A DNA stretch of 64,000 nucleotides from UKL13-2 sp031414695 (GTDB taxonomy: Bacteria > Pseudomonadota > Gammaproteobacteria > Burkholderiales > Usitatibacteraceae). The DNA is taken from assembly GCA_031414695.1 (NCBI GenBank), contig JANNWG010000062.1:62001-126000 (forward strand), given 5' to 3'. How positions within the stretch are numbered: position 1 is the first letter of the stretch; every line of letters starts with the position of its first letter. Below, one piece after another: positions 50,897 through 59,794 of this stretch. The position numbers and the translations under genes were made by a program. A model generated the notes under the pieces. That model ran no database searches. It was not told the DNA's origin and worked only from the letters and a program-made list of their open reading frames with translations.

Positions 50897-52125
50897 TTGC
50901 CCGCCCGCGTTAAGGTAATTTGCATAACGTCAGTGCGCTTCGCGCGAAAGCCCGCTTCGCAATAACAAAGATAAAAGCGCCAGATTTGTAAAAATTTTTC
51001 ATCAAACTTCCCATGCGACATTTTGTCCACCTGTGCATTCACACTGACCAACCAACGATGTAATGTTTCCGCGTAATCTAGCCCAAACATGTGCGGTGTA
51101 TCGGCAGTTAAGCCTGCTTGATTCGCGTCCTGAATGAAGCGCGTGACGGGTGCCAACATGCCGCCGGGGAAAATATACTCACGAATAAAGTCACTTGTTG
51201 CTCGATAACGTGTAAACGCCACTTCATCAATGGTGATGGCTTGAATCACCGCACTACCATTAGGCTTTAGGCGATTATGCACCGCTTGAAAATAGGTTGG
51301 CCAATAACGTTCACCAACAGCCTCAAACATTTCGATAGACACAATGTGATCGTATTGCGCGGTGACATCGCGATAGTCGATCAATTCAAAGGTGGCGTTG
51401 TTCGACATGCCTAGACGCTCAATTCGTGCTTTAGCAAAGGCGAGTTGTTCGGTAGATAAGGTAATGCCGTGAATAGTCACGCCACGTGTTTTCACCGCAT
51501 GTTCGGCAAAGCCGCCCCAGCCACAGCCAATTTCGAGAATGGTCTCGCCAGGTTGTGGATTTAATATTTGTAGGATGCGTTCATATTTGGCGGTTTGCGC
51601 GAATTCCAGCGTGAGCGCATGATTGCCATCGAATAGGGCTGATGAATACGTCATTGTTTCATCAAGCCACAACTGATAAAAGTCGTTTGATAAATCATAA
51701 TGCGCGGCAATATTTTTTTTCGAGCCGCGTCGCGTGTTGTTGCGAAAAAAATGTTTGAGTCTAAAAAATAAGGCGACAAGCGGATTGCCGTAGAACACTT
51801 TTTCAAGCGCTTGCGAATTAACGGCGCATAGCAATAAAAATTCAGTGAGGTTTGAAGTAAATAGTCTGCCATCACGGTAGCACTCGGCAAGTCCAATCTC
51901 GGCCGACTTAATTACCTCGCGAGCCACTTTCCAATCGGCAAATCGAACGTCTGCATGCGGGCCATCGTGCTTACCCTTAAAGGTAGTGGTGCGGCCTTCA
52001 GGTGAGGTAAATGCTAATGAACCGTACTCAAGATTTTCGAGCACGCGATAAAGTAATTTTGCTTGCGCCGGAAGCGATGCGACATGCTGATGCTCGGTGA
52101 GCGGATTTAATTGATGTGTGGTCAT
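50893..52125 (-). CDS. CFA-type S-adenosylmethionine lipid methyltransferase
   Basis: A 410-residue enzyme of the cyclopropane-fatty-acyl-phospholipid synthase family, which adds a methyl or methylene group to unsaturated acyl chains. SAM site ILEIGCGWGGFAEHAVK, then YDHIVSIEMFEAVGERYWPT, YIFPGGMLAPV and FLQIWRFYLCYCEAGFRAKR. In sets of this composition the product may be a methylated or furan fatty acid rather than a plain cyclopropane; that is inference from context. Confidence 0.9.
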   Translation of the reverse strand: MTTHQLNPLTEHQHVASLPAQAKLLYRVLENLEYGSLAFTSPEGRTTTFKGKHDGPHADVRFADWKVAREVIKSAEIGLAECYRDGRLFTSNLTEFLLLCAVNSQALEKVFYGNPLVALFFRLKHFFRNNTRRGSKKNIAAHYDLSNDFYQLWLDETMTYSSALFDGNHALTLEFAQTAKYERILQILNPQPGETILEIGCGWGGFAEHAVKTRGVTIHGITLSTEQLAFAKARIERLGMSNNATFELIDYRDVTAQYDHIVSIEMFEAVGERYWPTYFQAVHNRLKPNGSAVIQAITIDEVAFTRYRATSDFIREYIFPGGMLAPVTRFIQDANQAGLTADTPHMFGLDYAETLHRWLVSVNAQVDKMSHGKFDEKFLQIWRFYLCYCEAGFRAKRTDVMQITLTRAGK

Positions 52126-52139
52126 TGGTTAATCAGGAT

Positions 52140-52961
52140 TTAATTTGAAGAAGAAATAGAGCGTGTCTTTTTTACCGAGGACGGGTTAGGCTTGGCATAA
52201 AAAGGCAGTTTTTTTTGCCAAAGCTTGAATGCCTGCCAGTGAATACGTGCGACGACGCCGATAGTCATGAACGGGTAGGTCAAAAACGTGTTGACGACAC
52301 GGCGTGCGGTGAGCGCATAAGGCGTGCCTTGAAGTGTGGTGATAATGAGCTTGTCTGCATCATCACTGCCATCGTAAAAGTCAATTTGTGCAAAAGCGCG
52401 CCCGGCTTGGGTGCCAAAGGTTTGCTCAAAACGGAAACGATAAAAACCGCGCACTTCGCAAAACGGCGAGACGTGAAAAACTTTGCGCGCAATTAACCAA
52501 TCACTGGCAATAATGGGTCGATTGTCGGCATGGCTAATCAAATAGTGATGGCGCTCGCCAAAGGTATTGCTGACCTCACTGATTGCCGCGCGTAGCGCAC
52601 CATCTTGGTCATAGCAATACCAAATGCTAATTGGATTAAACACATAGCCCAATATCCGCGGATAGGTTTGTAAAACGATTTCACCGTTAGCTTGCGTGAT
52701 GCCCTCACTTGCCAGTAATGCGCGTGCCCAAGTGGCAAGGTCACTGCCATCGCGTGGTCCGTAATCGCGCACGTGAAGGGATAGCAAATTAAATCGGTTG
52801 ACTGAAAAGAAACGATTGGTGATACCGCTGAGTTTAGACAGCGGCACACGCAAAAAAAACGTGCCGTATGAAAATTGGTGCGTGATAGGACGCAGTCGCT
52901 TATGCATCACGCGACCAAGGCATATTTCAGCACTATGGCTATTTGGCATCATCGCGCTCAC
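52140..52961 (-). CDS. DUF1365 protein
   Basis: A 273-residue protein with the DUF1365 pattern: CLGRVMHKRLRPITHQFSYG, LRVPLSKLSGI, TYPRILGYVFNPISIWYC (the most conserved part), EVSNTFGERHHYLI and FHVSPFCEVRGFYRF. Nearly always next to a FAD oxidoreductase and a CFA-type enzyme, as here; enzymatic role unproven. Overlaps the FAD gene by four bases. Confidence 0.92.
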   Translation of the reverse strand: MSAMMPNSHSAEICLGRVMHKRLRPITHQFSYGTFFLRVPLSKLSGITNRFFSVNRFNLLSLHVRDYGPRDGSDLATWARALLASEGITQANGEIVLQTYPRILGYVFNPISIWYCYDQDGALRAAISEVSNTFGERHHYLISHADNRPIIASDWLIARKVFHVSPFCEVRGFYRFRFEQTFGTQAGRAFAQIDFYDGSDDADKLIITTLQGTPYALTARRVVNTFLTYPFMTIGVVARIHWQAFKLWQKKLPFYAKPNPSSVKKTRSISSSN

Positions 52962-54310
52962 CCATCGACTCCAGGGTACATGGCGTTTAATTCATTTGCG
53001 GCTGGCGCGTTAGTCTGCCAAGGCGTTGTCGCCCCCAACGCGCGCGCGACGGCAATGCCGGACATCAAGCCATCTTCATGAAAACCATAGCGCGTCCAAG
53101 CGCCCGCGTACCAAGTATTTTGCTGTCCTTGAATAGTCCGCAACGCTTTTTTTGCGCTGACGGATGAAGCTAAAAATAGCGGGTGCTCATACTGAATGGT
53201 CTTGATGATTTTGGTTGGTGCAATTGGCTTTAATGGATTCATTGTCACCATCACGGGCGAGACAAAAGGCGTGGGCTGTAATTTATTCAGTAAGTAGGTA
53301 AGTGACACAGGGGAATCGTTTTCAGCAGCATCGCGACGGTAATGTGCATGATAATTCCAAGCCGCCCATGCGCGTTTGCGTTGCGGCAGGAGTGATGCAT
53401 CGGTATGCAATATCGCGGTATTTGGCTGATAAGGTATTTCGCGCAAAATAGTTTTGGTCGCATCATCCATATCTGCGAGCAGCTCGATTGCCTGGTCGGT
53501 GTGGCAGGCAAAAACGACGTGATCAAACTGCTCCTCGTTCGCACCTGATTTCAATATGACTTTGCCGTTTTGCCTTGCTACTGATGCGATATGCGAATTT
53601 AGTCGTACGTCATCAAGTGTCGCGGCAATTTTTTTCACGTAATTGCGTGCGCCTCCTTTGATGGTGCGCCATTGTGGCCGGTTATTAACAGAGATGAGTC
53701 CATGATTGGCGCAAAACGTCATAAACGTGGCGAGTGGAAAATCATCAATACGCTTAGTTGGTGTAGACCAGATGCAGGCTGCCATTGGTACAAGGTACCA
53801 ATCTCGAAACGATTGACTGTAGCCATTTTTGAGCAAGTATTGCCCCAAAGTGCCCGTCAATGATTGTGTTTCATTATTTGCAGCAAGTGCTGTGGCGGCT
53901 TTATTAAAGCGTAATAAATCGCGAAGCATGCGAATAAATGCGGGCTTAAATAGATTGCTAGGCTGTGCAAATACACTGGATAGGCTATTGGAGCCGCACC
54001 ACTCAATTTCGCTCTTGTCAGCTTGATTAGTGAGCTTCACCCCAAATGACATATCGGATGGCGCCGTTTCAACGCCTAAATGCGCGAGCATGGGAATCAA
54101 ATTTGGATAAGTCCAATCGTTAAACACCAGAAAGCCAGTATCGACTGGGTAGTTCACCCCATCGTGGTTAATCTCAATGGTATTAGTGTGTCCGCCTAGA
54201 TAGTCATTTTTTTCAAACAGCGTGACTTGATGTGTTGACTGGGCGTGACGTGACAATAGCCATGCGCACGATAAGCCTGCAATGCCTGAGCCGATGACTG
54301 CTATTTTCAT
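52958..54310 (-). CDS. FAD-dependent amine-oxidase-like oxidoreductase, first gene of the lipid set
   Basis: A 450-residue flavoprotein with an N-terminal dinucleotide fold (IAVIGSGIAGLSCAWLLSRH, then EKNDYLGGHTNTIEI), VDTGFLVFNDWTYPNL in the substrate domain, and a C-terminal FAD contact (YAGAWTRYGFHEDGLMSG). Members of this group with DUF1365 and CFA genes likely oxidise or desaturate acyl chains. The transcript probably begins in the 155-base gap shared with tetR. Confidence 0.9.
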   Translation of the reverse strand: MKIAVIGSGIAGLSCAWLLSRHAQSTHQVTLFEKNDYLGGHTNTIEINHDGVNYPVDTGFLVFNDWTYPNLIPMLAHLGVETAPSDMSFGVKLTNQADKSEIEWCGSNSLSSVFAQPSNLFKPAFIRMLRDLLRFNKAATALAANNETQSLTGTLGQYLLKNGYSQSFRDWYLVPMAACIWSTPTKRIDDFPLATFMTFCANHGLISVNNRPQWRTIKGGARNYVKKIAATLDDVRLNSHIASVARQNGKVILKSGANEEQFDHVVFACHTDQAIELLADMDDATKTILREIPYQPNTAILHTDASLLPQRKRAWAAWNYHAHYRRDAAENDSPVSLTYLLNKLQPTPFVSPVMVTMNPLKPIAPTKIIKTIQYEHPLFLASSVSAKKALRTIQGQQNTWYAGAWTRYGFHEDGLMSGIAVARALGATTPWQTNAPAANELNAMYPGVDG

Positions 54311-54413
54311 GTTGGACTTGTTGGCGAAGGAGATAAGTTGATTTGCATCGTAAATTGGTTAGTCATTAGTACTTGGCAGGCGCTATTTGTCGTGGCACAA
54401 TACAATATACATC

Positions 54414-54438
54414 TAAACGGTCAGTTTGTGACTGTTTA
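54414..54438. promoter_or_regulatory. Candidate TetR operator between the lipid set and tetR
   Basis: A 25-base palindrome, TAAACGGTCAGT-T-TGTGACTGTTTA, complementary at 9 of 12 pairs, lies in the divergent gap 42 bases before the tetR ATG. Position and GGTCA/TGAC core suit a TetR-family dimer. Confidence 0.6.
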
Positions 54439-54480
54439 GTCACTCTTTGAACTTAAAAGTTAATATTGGCTCTCAATAGT

Positions 54481-55110
54481 ATGCTGTCCATTAAAATTCC
54501 CTTTAAAAAACAACAGTTTGAAGCACGCGAAGAAGCAATTCTTGATGCTGTCAATAAGCTGCTGTCAGAAAAAGGCTTTGATTTGATGACCATGGACGAT
54601 GTGGCGGATGAAGTAGGTGTAGCGAAAGGTAGCCTTTACAAGCATTTTTCATCAAAAGAAAAACTCGCTGCGGCAGCCATGTCTCGTTTATTGACAAATA
54701 TTATTGATGCGCTCGAACAGTTTCCGCAGGAATGGACCGCCGGTCGCAAGTTAGAAGAAGTTTTACGTTGGACCTTGCAGCAGCGGCTCAAAGGCGGCGT
54801 GCCGCATCTGCCTTCCACGCGTGGCGCATTGCAACGCGCACTGTTGATGAATTTAGACTATTTAGCCTTAGCCTGGAGAGTCAACAAGAGTTTTTACGCG
54901 CTGGTCGCCGCAGCGCGTGCAGGCGGTGAGATAAACACCAGCATTAGTGACGAAGTGGTGGTGTTTACGCTTTATGCACGTTCATGCGACCCCACCATGG
55001 AATTTTTGCAGCGCGATGGCAAGCTTAAGGACAATGAAATTGTCGAGGCGATGGTGAAAACCACATTTGGTGGGTTGCTCGCTGACAATATTATTGCGAT
55101 TAAAAAATGA
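54481..55110 (+). CDS. TetR-family regulator divergent from the lipid set
   Basis: From the ATG at 54481 (MLSIKIPFKKQQFEAREEAI) a 209-residue repressor; a TTG five codons upstream is also in frame. The helix-turn-helix is FDLMTMDDVADEVGVAKGSL followed by YKHFSSKEKLAAAAM. The ligand-binding half (residues 70-209) has no assigned ligand. Being divergent from the FAD gene and having a palindrome between them, it likely controls the lipid set and itself. Confidence 0.9.
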   Translation: MLSIKIPFKKQQFEAREEAILDAVNKLLSEKGFDLMTMDDVADEVGVAKGSLYKHFSSKEKLAAAAMSRLLTNIIDALEQFPQEWTAGRKLEEVLRWTLQQRLKGGVPHLPSTRGALQRALLMNLDYLALAWRVNKSFYALVAAARAGGEINTSISDEVVVFTLYARSCDPTMEFLQRDGKLKDNEIVEAMVKTTFGGLLADNIIAIKK

Positions 55111-55218
55111 CGTTCACCGAAATGACTTGTCCCATTGTTTTAATTTATATCTGCATCTGACGCATCATGTAACCTCGTATGACGGAATTATCCGTACATT
55201 TTTTTGATTGACACCATC

Positions 55219-56070
55219 ATGCTATATCACGATCTTTTTGCTGACCTTGAAAAATCCCGCTGGAATATGGCCACTGATATTCCGTGGGCCACGTTTGAAG
55301 CCGATAAGCTCACTGACGAGCAGGCAATCACCATCAAGATGAATGCTATTACCGAATGGTCGGCCTTGCCCGCGACAGAAATGTTTTTGCGTGATAACCA
55401 AGACGATAGTGATTTTTCTGCATTCATGTCGATCTGGTTTTATGAAGAACAAAAACACTCGCTGGTGCTGATGGAATATTTGAAGCGCTTTCGTCCTGAA
55501 TTAGTGCCGACCGAGGCCGAGCTGCATGCAGTGCGCTTTCCATTCGACCCCGCCCCTGCACTCGAAACGTTGATGCTGCATTTTTGCGGCGAAATACGTC
55601 TCACCCAATGGTATCGCCGTGCTTCCGAATGGCATACCGAGCCAGTGATTAAAAAAATCTACGAAACCATTTCTAAAGACGAAGCCCGTCACGCTGGCGC
55701 TTATATGCGCTACATGAAACGTGCAATGGAAAAAGTTGGCGTTGACGCGAAAATCGCCTACGCCAAAATTGGCCTACTCATGGCAAGTGCTGGCAAAGCC
55801 GGTAAGCCCATGCACCCGACCAATTTGCACGTTAATGAATCACTCTTTCCCAACGACACCATCCAATCACGCCTACCTGACCCGTCATGGCTTGAGCGCT
55901 GGTTAGATACGCAAATTCAATTTGATAAAGTGTGGGAAACGCGCGTGATTAACGGCATTTTGAAACAGCTATCGGTGTTGTTTGAGCGTACGTTTGAAAC
56001 GACTACGGATTTGAATCGGTTTCGGAAAGAAATGATGTTGGCGATTCCAGTAGTGAAGGTGGCGGTGTAG
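55219..56070 (+). CDS. Ferritin-like diiron protein, acyl-ACP desaturase-like
   Basis: From the ATG at 55219 (MLYHDLFADLEKS) 283 residues; a TTG five codons upstream is open. The diiron ligand pattern of soluble desaturases is visible: Glu46 or Glu54, Glu77-x-x-His80 (FYEEQKH), Glu125 (CGEIRLTQWY) and Glu155-x-x-His158 (KDEARHAG). The long helix carrying EEQKHSLVLMEYLKRF fits the ferritin-like bundle. It may desaturate or oxygenate an acyl chain; substrate unknown. It lies about 110 bases after tetR on the same strand and near the lipid set, so joint control is plausible. Confidence 0.85.
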   Translation: MLYHDLFADLEKSRWNMATDIPWATFEADKLTDEQAITIKMNAITEWSALPATEMFLRDNQDDSDFSAFMSIWFYEEQKHSLVLMEYLKRFRPELVPTEAELHAVRFPFDPAPALETLMLHFCGEIRLTQWYRRASEWHTEPVIKKIYETISKDEARHAGAYMRYMKRAMEKVGVDAKIAYAKIGLLMASAGKAGKPMHPTNLHVNESLFPNDTIQSRLPDPSWLERWLDTQIQFDKVWETRVINGILKQLSVLFERTFETTTDLNRFRKEMMLAIPVVKVAV

Positions 56071-56092
56071 ATTTTTGTTATTCGTTAGTAAG

Positions 56093-56121
56093 AAAAAGCC
56101 ACTTTTTAAGTGGCTTTTTTT
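56093..56121 (+). terminator. Rho-independent terminator after the diiron gene
   Basis: Stem AAAAAGCCACT / AGTGGCTTTTT with a 5-base loop and trailing T run. Confidence 0.92.
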
Positions 56122-56235
56122 ATGACCGAGTAGGCATTGTTGTCGCTGGCGCATCCCAAGTGTGAGCGAGATCACCATTGCAAAGCGATGGTAATGTGAC
56201 TACACGCCATGCCAAACCAACGCTAAAATAAGGCC

Positions 56236-56721
56236 ATGCATCCAACATTCGAAAACAAAATCTGCGCACCCGCTGACTTAATTGCGCGCGCAAATCTGCT
56301 GCCTCAACACGTCGTTTTTACTAATGGTGTCTTTGATGTGCTGCATCGCGGACACGTCACATATCTAGCTGAAGCCGCTGCGCTTGGCGCATCCTTGATC
56401 GTGGCGCTTAATTCTGATGCTTCCGTGAAACGCTTAGGCAAGGGCGATGATCGGCCAATCAATACGCTGGCAGATCGCATGGCCGTCATTGCGGCACTTG
56501 AATGCGTTTCGCTCGTGACTTGGTTTGAAGAAGACACACCACTTGCGCGTATTTTGGAAGCAAAACCGATGGTGCTGGTTAAGGGTGGTGATTGGTCGCT
56601 CGATAAAATTGTCGGTGCGAGTGAAACAAAATCATGGTGCGGCACAGTGCATTCGATTGCGTTTCAGCACGAACGCTCAACCACTGCCATGCTCGCTAAA
56701 ATTCGCGGTGTAACAAAGTGA
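56236..56721 (+). CDS. rfaE2: D-glycero-beta-D-manno-heptose 1-phosphate adenylyltransferase
   Basis: Forms ADP-heptose precursor for the LPS inner core. The 161-residue protein equals the C-terminal half of E. coli HldE: nucleotidyltransferase motif VFTNGVFDVLHRGHVTYL (His37-Arg-Gly-His40), LIVALNSDASVKRLGKG, VKGGDWSLDKI and ERSTTAMLAKI. A separate kinase gene (hldA type) must be elsewhere. The stop overlaps the GTG start of the next gene. Confidence 0.95.
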   Translation: MHPTFENKICAPADLIARANLLPQHVVFTNGVFDVLHRGHVTYLAEAAALGASLIVALNSDASVKRLGKGDDRPINTLADRMAVIAALECVSLVTWFEEDTPLARILEAKPMVLVKGGDWSLDKIVGASETKSWCGTVHSIAFQHERSTTAMLAKIRGVTK

Positions 56722-58112
56722 GTGCGAAATCAATTGACGAAATGATTGCTGCGATTGGTAGCGCCGCCGTAATGACAAACGACGTTGATATGGCCGCCTT
56801 TTTGACTGACTGGCGCGGAAGCTACACTGGCAAGGCGCTTGCTGTCGTGCGGCCAGCTAATGCGGAGGAGGTCGCCAAGATTGTGCGTATTTGTGCCGCG
56901 AATAAAATACCAATCGTGCCGCAAGGTGGTAACACTGGCTTAGTTGGCGGCAGCGTGCCGGATGATTCAGGCAAGGCCATTGTGCTGTCGTTAAATCGCA
57001 TGAATCGCATACGTGCCGTTGATACCGATAACGATACGATGACTGTTGACGCAGGCGTAATTTTGCACGCAATACAAGCGCGTGCGATTGAAGTCAATCG
57101 GCTGTTTCCGTTATCACTTGCCGCCGAAGGTAGCTGCACCATCGGCGGTAATTTATCAACCAATGCAGGCGGCACAAATGTGCTGCGCTACGGCAACGCA
57201 CGTGATCTGGTCTTGGGTCTTGAAGTTGTGACTCCACAAGGTGAAATTTGGCACGGATTATCAGGCCTACGTAAAGATAATACCGGCTACGATTTGCGGC
57301 ATTTATTTGTCGGCGCAGAGGGCACGCTCGGCGTGATTACGGGCGCGACACTTAAATTATTTCCGTTACCCAAAGCGCGTGCTGTGGCATTTGTGGCGGT
57401 TGCCTCGCCACGTGCGGCAGTGCAACTACTTAATCGCATTAAGTTAGCGTTTGCCGATAGATTAGTTGGCTTTGAATTAGTCTCACGCGTGTGTTTAGAT
57501 TTGGTGCTGCGACACATCCCCAATACACGCGAGCCGTTTGCACAGCACTACGAATGGCATGTGTTGATCGAGCTCAATGATTCTAAAGCCGACGCGCCGC
57601 TGACTGATTGGATAGAAAATGAATTAGCGGATGCAATGGAAGCAGGCTGCGCGACAGACGCTGTTATCGCTGCCAATGAGACGCAAATCAACGAGCTGTG
57701 GCGATTACGTGAAGAAATTTCAGAAGCACAACGCCTCGACGGTAAAAATGTGAAGCACGATATTTCAGTACCAATCACGCACATACCCGACTTCATCGAA
57801 AAATGCGACGCCGCCTTAAAAAACGCCTTCCCTGATATAGCATTGGTCTGTTTTGGACATCTCGGCGACGGAAATTTGCATTACAACTGCGGGCTACCTG
57901 CCAAAGGCTTGACGAATGCGACAGCCATCAACGATATTGTCTATCAGCATGTGAGCGAATTTTTAGGCTCAATCTCGGCTGAGCATGGCTTGGGACAATT
58001 AAAGCGCGATGAAATCGTCAAACACAAATCAGCTGTAGCGTTGACGATGATGCGCGCGGTGAAACATTCGCTAGATCCGGATGGCATTATGAATCCAGGA
58101 AAAATGTTGTAA
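56718..58112 (+). CDS. FAD-linked D-2-hydroxyacid dehydrogenase (GlcD/D2HGDH family)
   Basis: A 464-residue flavoenzyme starting with GTG. The FAD-binding-4 domain shows VRPANAEEVAKIVRICAANK, PQGGNTGLVGGSVPDDSG, EGSCTIGGNLSTNAGGTNVL and AEGTLGVITGATLKLFPLP; the cap domain ends with CFGHLGDGNLHYNC and SAEHGLGQLKR, which hold the metal and substrate histidines. Likely substrates are D-2-hydroxyglutarate or D-lactate. The four-base overlap with rfaE2 suggests co-translation although the roles are unrelated. Confidence 0.9.
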   Translation: MSAKSIDEMIAAIGSAAVMTNDVDMAAFLTDWRGSYTGKALAVVRPANAEEVAKIVRICAANKIPIVPQGGNTGLVGGSVPDDSGKAIVLSLNRMNRIRAVDTDNDTMTVDAGVILHAIQARAIEVNRLFPLSLAAEGSCTIGGNLSTNAGGTNVLRYGNARDLVLGLEVVTPQGEIWHGLSGLRKDNTGYDLRHLFVGAEGTLGVITGATLKLFPLPKARAVAFVAVASPRAAVQLLNRIKLAFADRLVGFELVSRVCLDLVLRHIPNTREPFAQHYEWHVLIELNDSKADAPLTDWIENELADAMEAGCATDAVIAANETQINELWRLREEISEAQRLDGKNVKHDISVPITHIPDFIEKCDAALKNAFPDIALVCFGHLGDGNLHYNCGLPAKGLTNATAINDIVYQHVSEFLGSISAEHGLGQLKRDEIVKHKSAVALTMMRAVKHSLDPDGIMNPGKML

Positions 58113-58177
58113 GTTGTTTATTGGTGAGTGATTTGGAGCATTTGTGTTTGGAAATGCTTATAGATATTAGGGTTTTG
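58111..58177. repeat. 67-bp intergenic hairpin repeat, copy 11 (strongly diverged)
   Basis: Overlaps the dehydrogenase stop codon. Resembles the family read on the other strand (GTTTATTGGTGAGTGATTTG, then GAAATGCT), but only the general layout remains. Confidence 0.4.
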
Positions 58178-58356
58178 TTTTTGTGTTTTATTTACCTAGC
58201 AATGTAGCTAGCTACAACAACACGACACTAAATTCCTCTCGCTGTTATGCACCACATACCAACTCAGCTTTAAAAATAACTGCCGCGCTATCGTAAAAAA
58301 TATCGCTCTCTACGAACTACAATACAATTATTCGAAATCAACTCTTACACCTCATC

Positions 58357-59556
58357 ATGACCAAACAAATCCAAGACGCTTATATTGTTGCCGCTGTTCG
58401 CACGCCGGTTGGTAAAGCCCCGCGGGGCATGTTCAAAAATGTGCGCCCGGATGACATGCTCGCGCACGTGCTGCGTGCCGCAATTGCAAAGGTGCCAGGA
58501 CTTGATCCGCACGATATTGGGGATGTGATTGTAGGTTGCGCGATGCCTGAAGGAGAGCAGGGAATGAACGTGGCACGCATTGGGGTGTTGCTTGCAGGAC
58601 TGCCGGACAGCGTGCCTGCGGTGACGATCAATCGGTTTTGTTCCTCTGGACTGCAAGCGGTAAGTATGGCGGCGGATCGCATACGTACAGGTGATGATGA
58701 TGTGGTGATCGCCGCCGGTACAGAAAGCATGTCGATGGTGCCCATGATGGGCAATAAAATAGCCTTAAATCAAAGTGTATTTGCCGATAACGCGAATATT
58801 GGCATCGCCTATGGCATGGGCATTACGGCAGAAAATGTCGCTGCACAATGGCAGGTGACGCGCGAAGAGCAAGATGCATTTGCGGCCGCATCGCATCAAA
58901 AGGCGGTAGCAGCGACAGGCGCGGGTTATTTTCAAGAAGAAATAGCACCGTATGAAATCAACACGGCATCGCCCGATTTGCAAAGCGGCGAGATTAAACA
59001 CAGCAACAAAATCGCCGCGCACGACGAAGGTCCAAGACCTGATTCGTCAGAGGCATCACTCGCAAAATTAAAAGCCGTATTCGCCGCAAAAGGCTCGGTC
59101 ACGGCGGGTAACTCCTCACAAATGTCGGACGGCGCTGGTGCGGTAATTTTAATGAGCGAACGTGCGCTCAAAAAATACAACATTACGCCGCTGGCTAAAT
59201 TTCATTCCTTTGCGGTTGCAGGCGTGCCCGCCGAAATTATGGGCATTGGCCCGATCAAAGCGATACCTAAAGTTCTTGCGCAGGCCGGTGTCAAACAAGA
59301 CGACCTTGGTTGGATCGAGCTCAACGAGGCATTCGCCGCGCAAGCGCTCGCGGTGACAAAAGAATTAGGCTTAAATCCGGCGCTGATTAACCCGCAAGGC
59401 GGCGCTATTGCACTAGGCCATCCACTCGGCGCCACAGGTGCGATACGTGTTGCAACACTCGTGCATGGTATGCGTCGTACTGGTCAAAGGTGGGGCATGG
59501 TATCAATGTGTATCGGCACAGGTATGGGCGCTGCGGGATTGTTTGAAGCGTTATAA
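58357..59556 (+). CDS. Acetyl-CoA acyltransferase (thiolase)
   Basis: A 399-residue thiolase, most like degradative 3-ketoacyl-CoA thiolases (FadA/FadI type). Nucleophile Cys95 in TINRFCSSGLQA, the base His in GGAIALGHPLGATGAIR, and the second Cys (about 385) in MVSMCIGTGMGAAG. It is usually next to a FadB-like gene; none is here. The stop codon lies in the first unit of a 15-bp tandem repeat. Confidence 0.93.
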   Translation: MTKQIQDAYIVAAVRTPVGKAPRGMFKNVRPDDMLAHVLRAAIAKVPGLDPHDIGDVIVGCAMPEGEQGMNVARIGVLLAGLPDSVPAVTINRFCSSGLQAVSMAADRIRTGDDDVVIAAGTESMSMVPMMGNKIALNQSVFADNANIGIAYGMGITAENVAAQWQVTREEQDAFAAASHQKAVAATGAGYFQEEIAPYEINTASPDLQSGEIKHSNKIAAHDEGPRPDSSEASLAKLKAVFAAKGSVTAGNSSQMSDGAGAVILMSERALKKYNITPLAKFHSFAVAGVPAEIMGIGPIKAIPKVLAQAGVKQDDLGWIELNEAFAAQALAVTKELGLNPALINPQGGAIALGHPLGATGAIRVATLVHGMRRTGQRWGMVSMCIGTGMGAAGLFEAL

Positions 59557-59584
59557 GTTAGCCACAAACAAGTTAGCCACAAAC
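59555..59584. repeat. Two exact 15-bp tandem repeats at the thiolase stop
   Basis: AAGTTAGCCACAAAC occurs twice in a row, the first copy overlapping the TAA. Confidence 0.9.
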
Positions 59585-59794
59585 GAGTTGCTGACTCGTC
59601 GGTTATTTTGTGCAGTGCCGCATTAAAAAATCTCATTTTCCGTGCGGGAATACAACACCTGTTGTATGTTTTTCCGGTAGAGTGCAAACAAATCACTAGG
59701 TAATGCAGACACCGTTCGAACCATTTTTTTGTTCGCTGTTTGTATCGCCAGAAAAATAATTCCAACCAACATCACCGCCTAAGGAGAACAAGAG

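Noticed and set aside
56150..56200. Hairpin ACCATTGC/GCGATGGT as a terminator or riboswitch before rfaE2
   Set aside because: Short stem with one mismatch, no T run and no conserved riboswitch elements.
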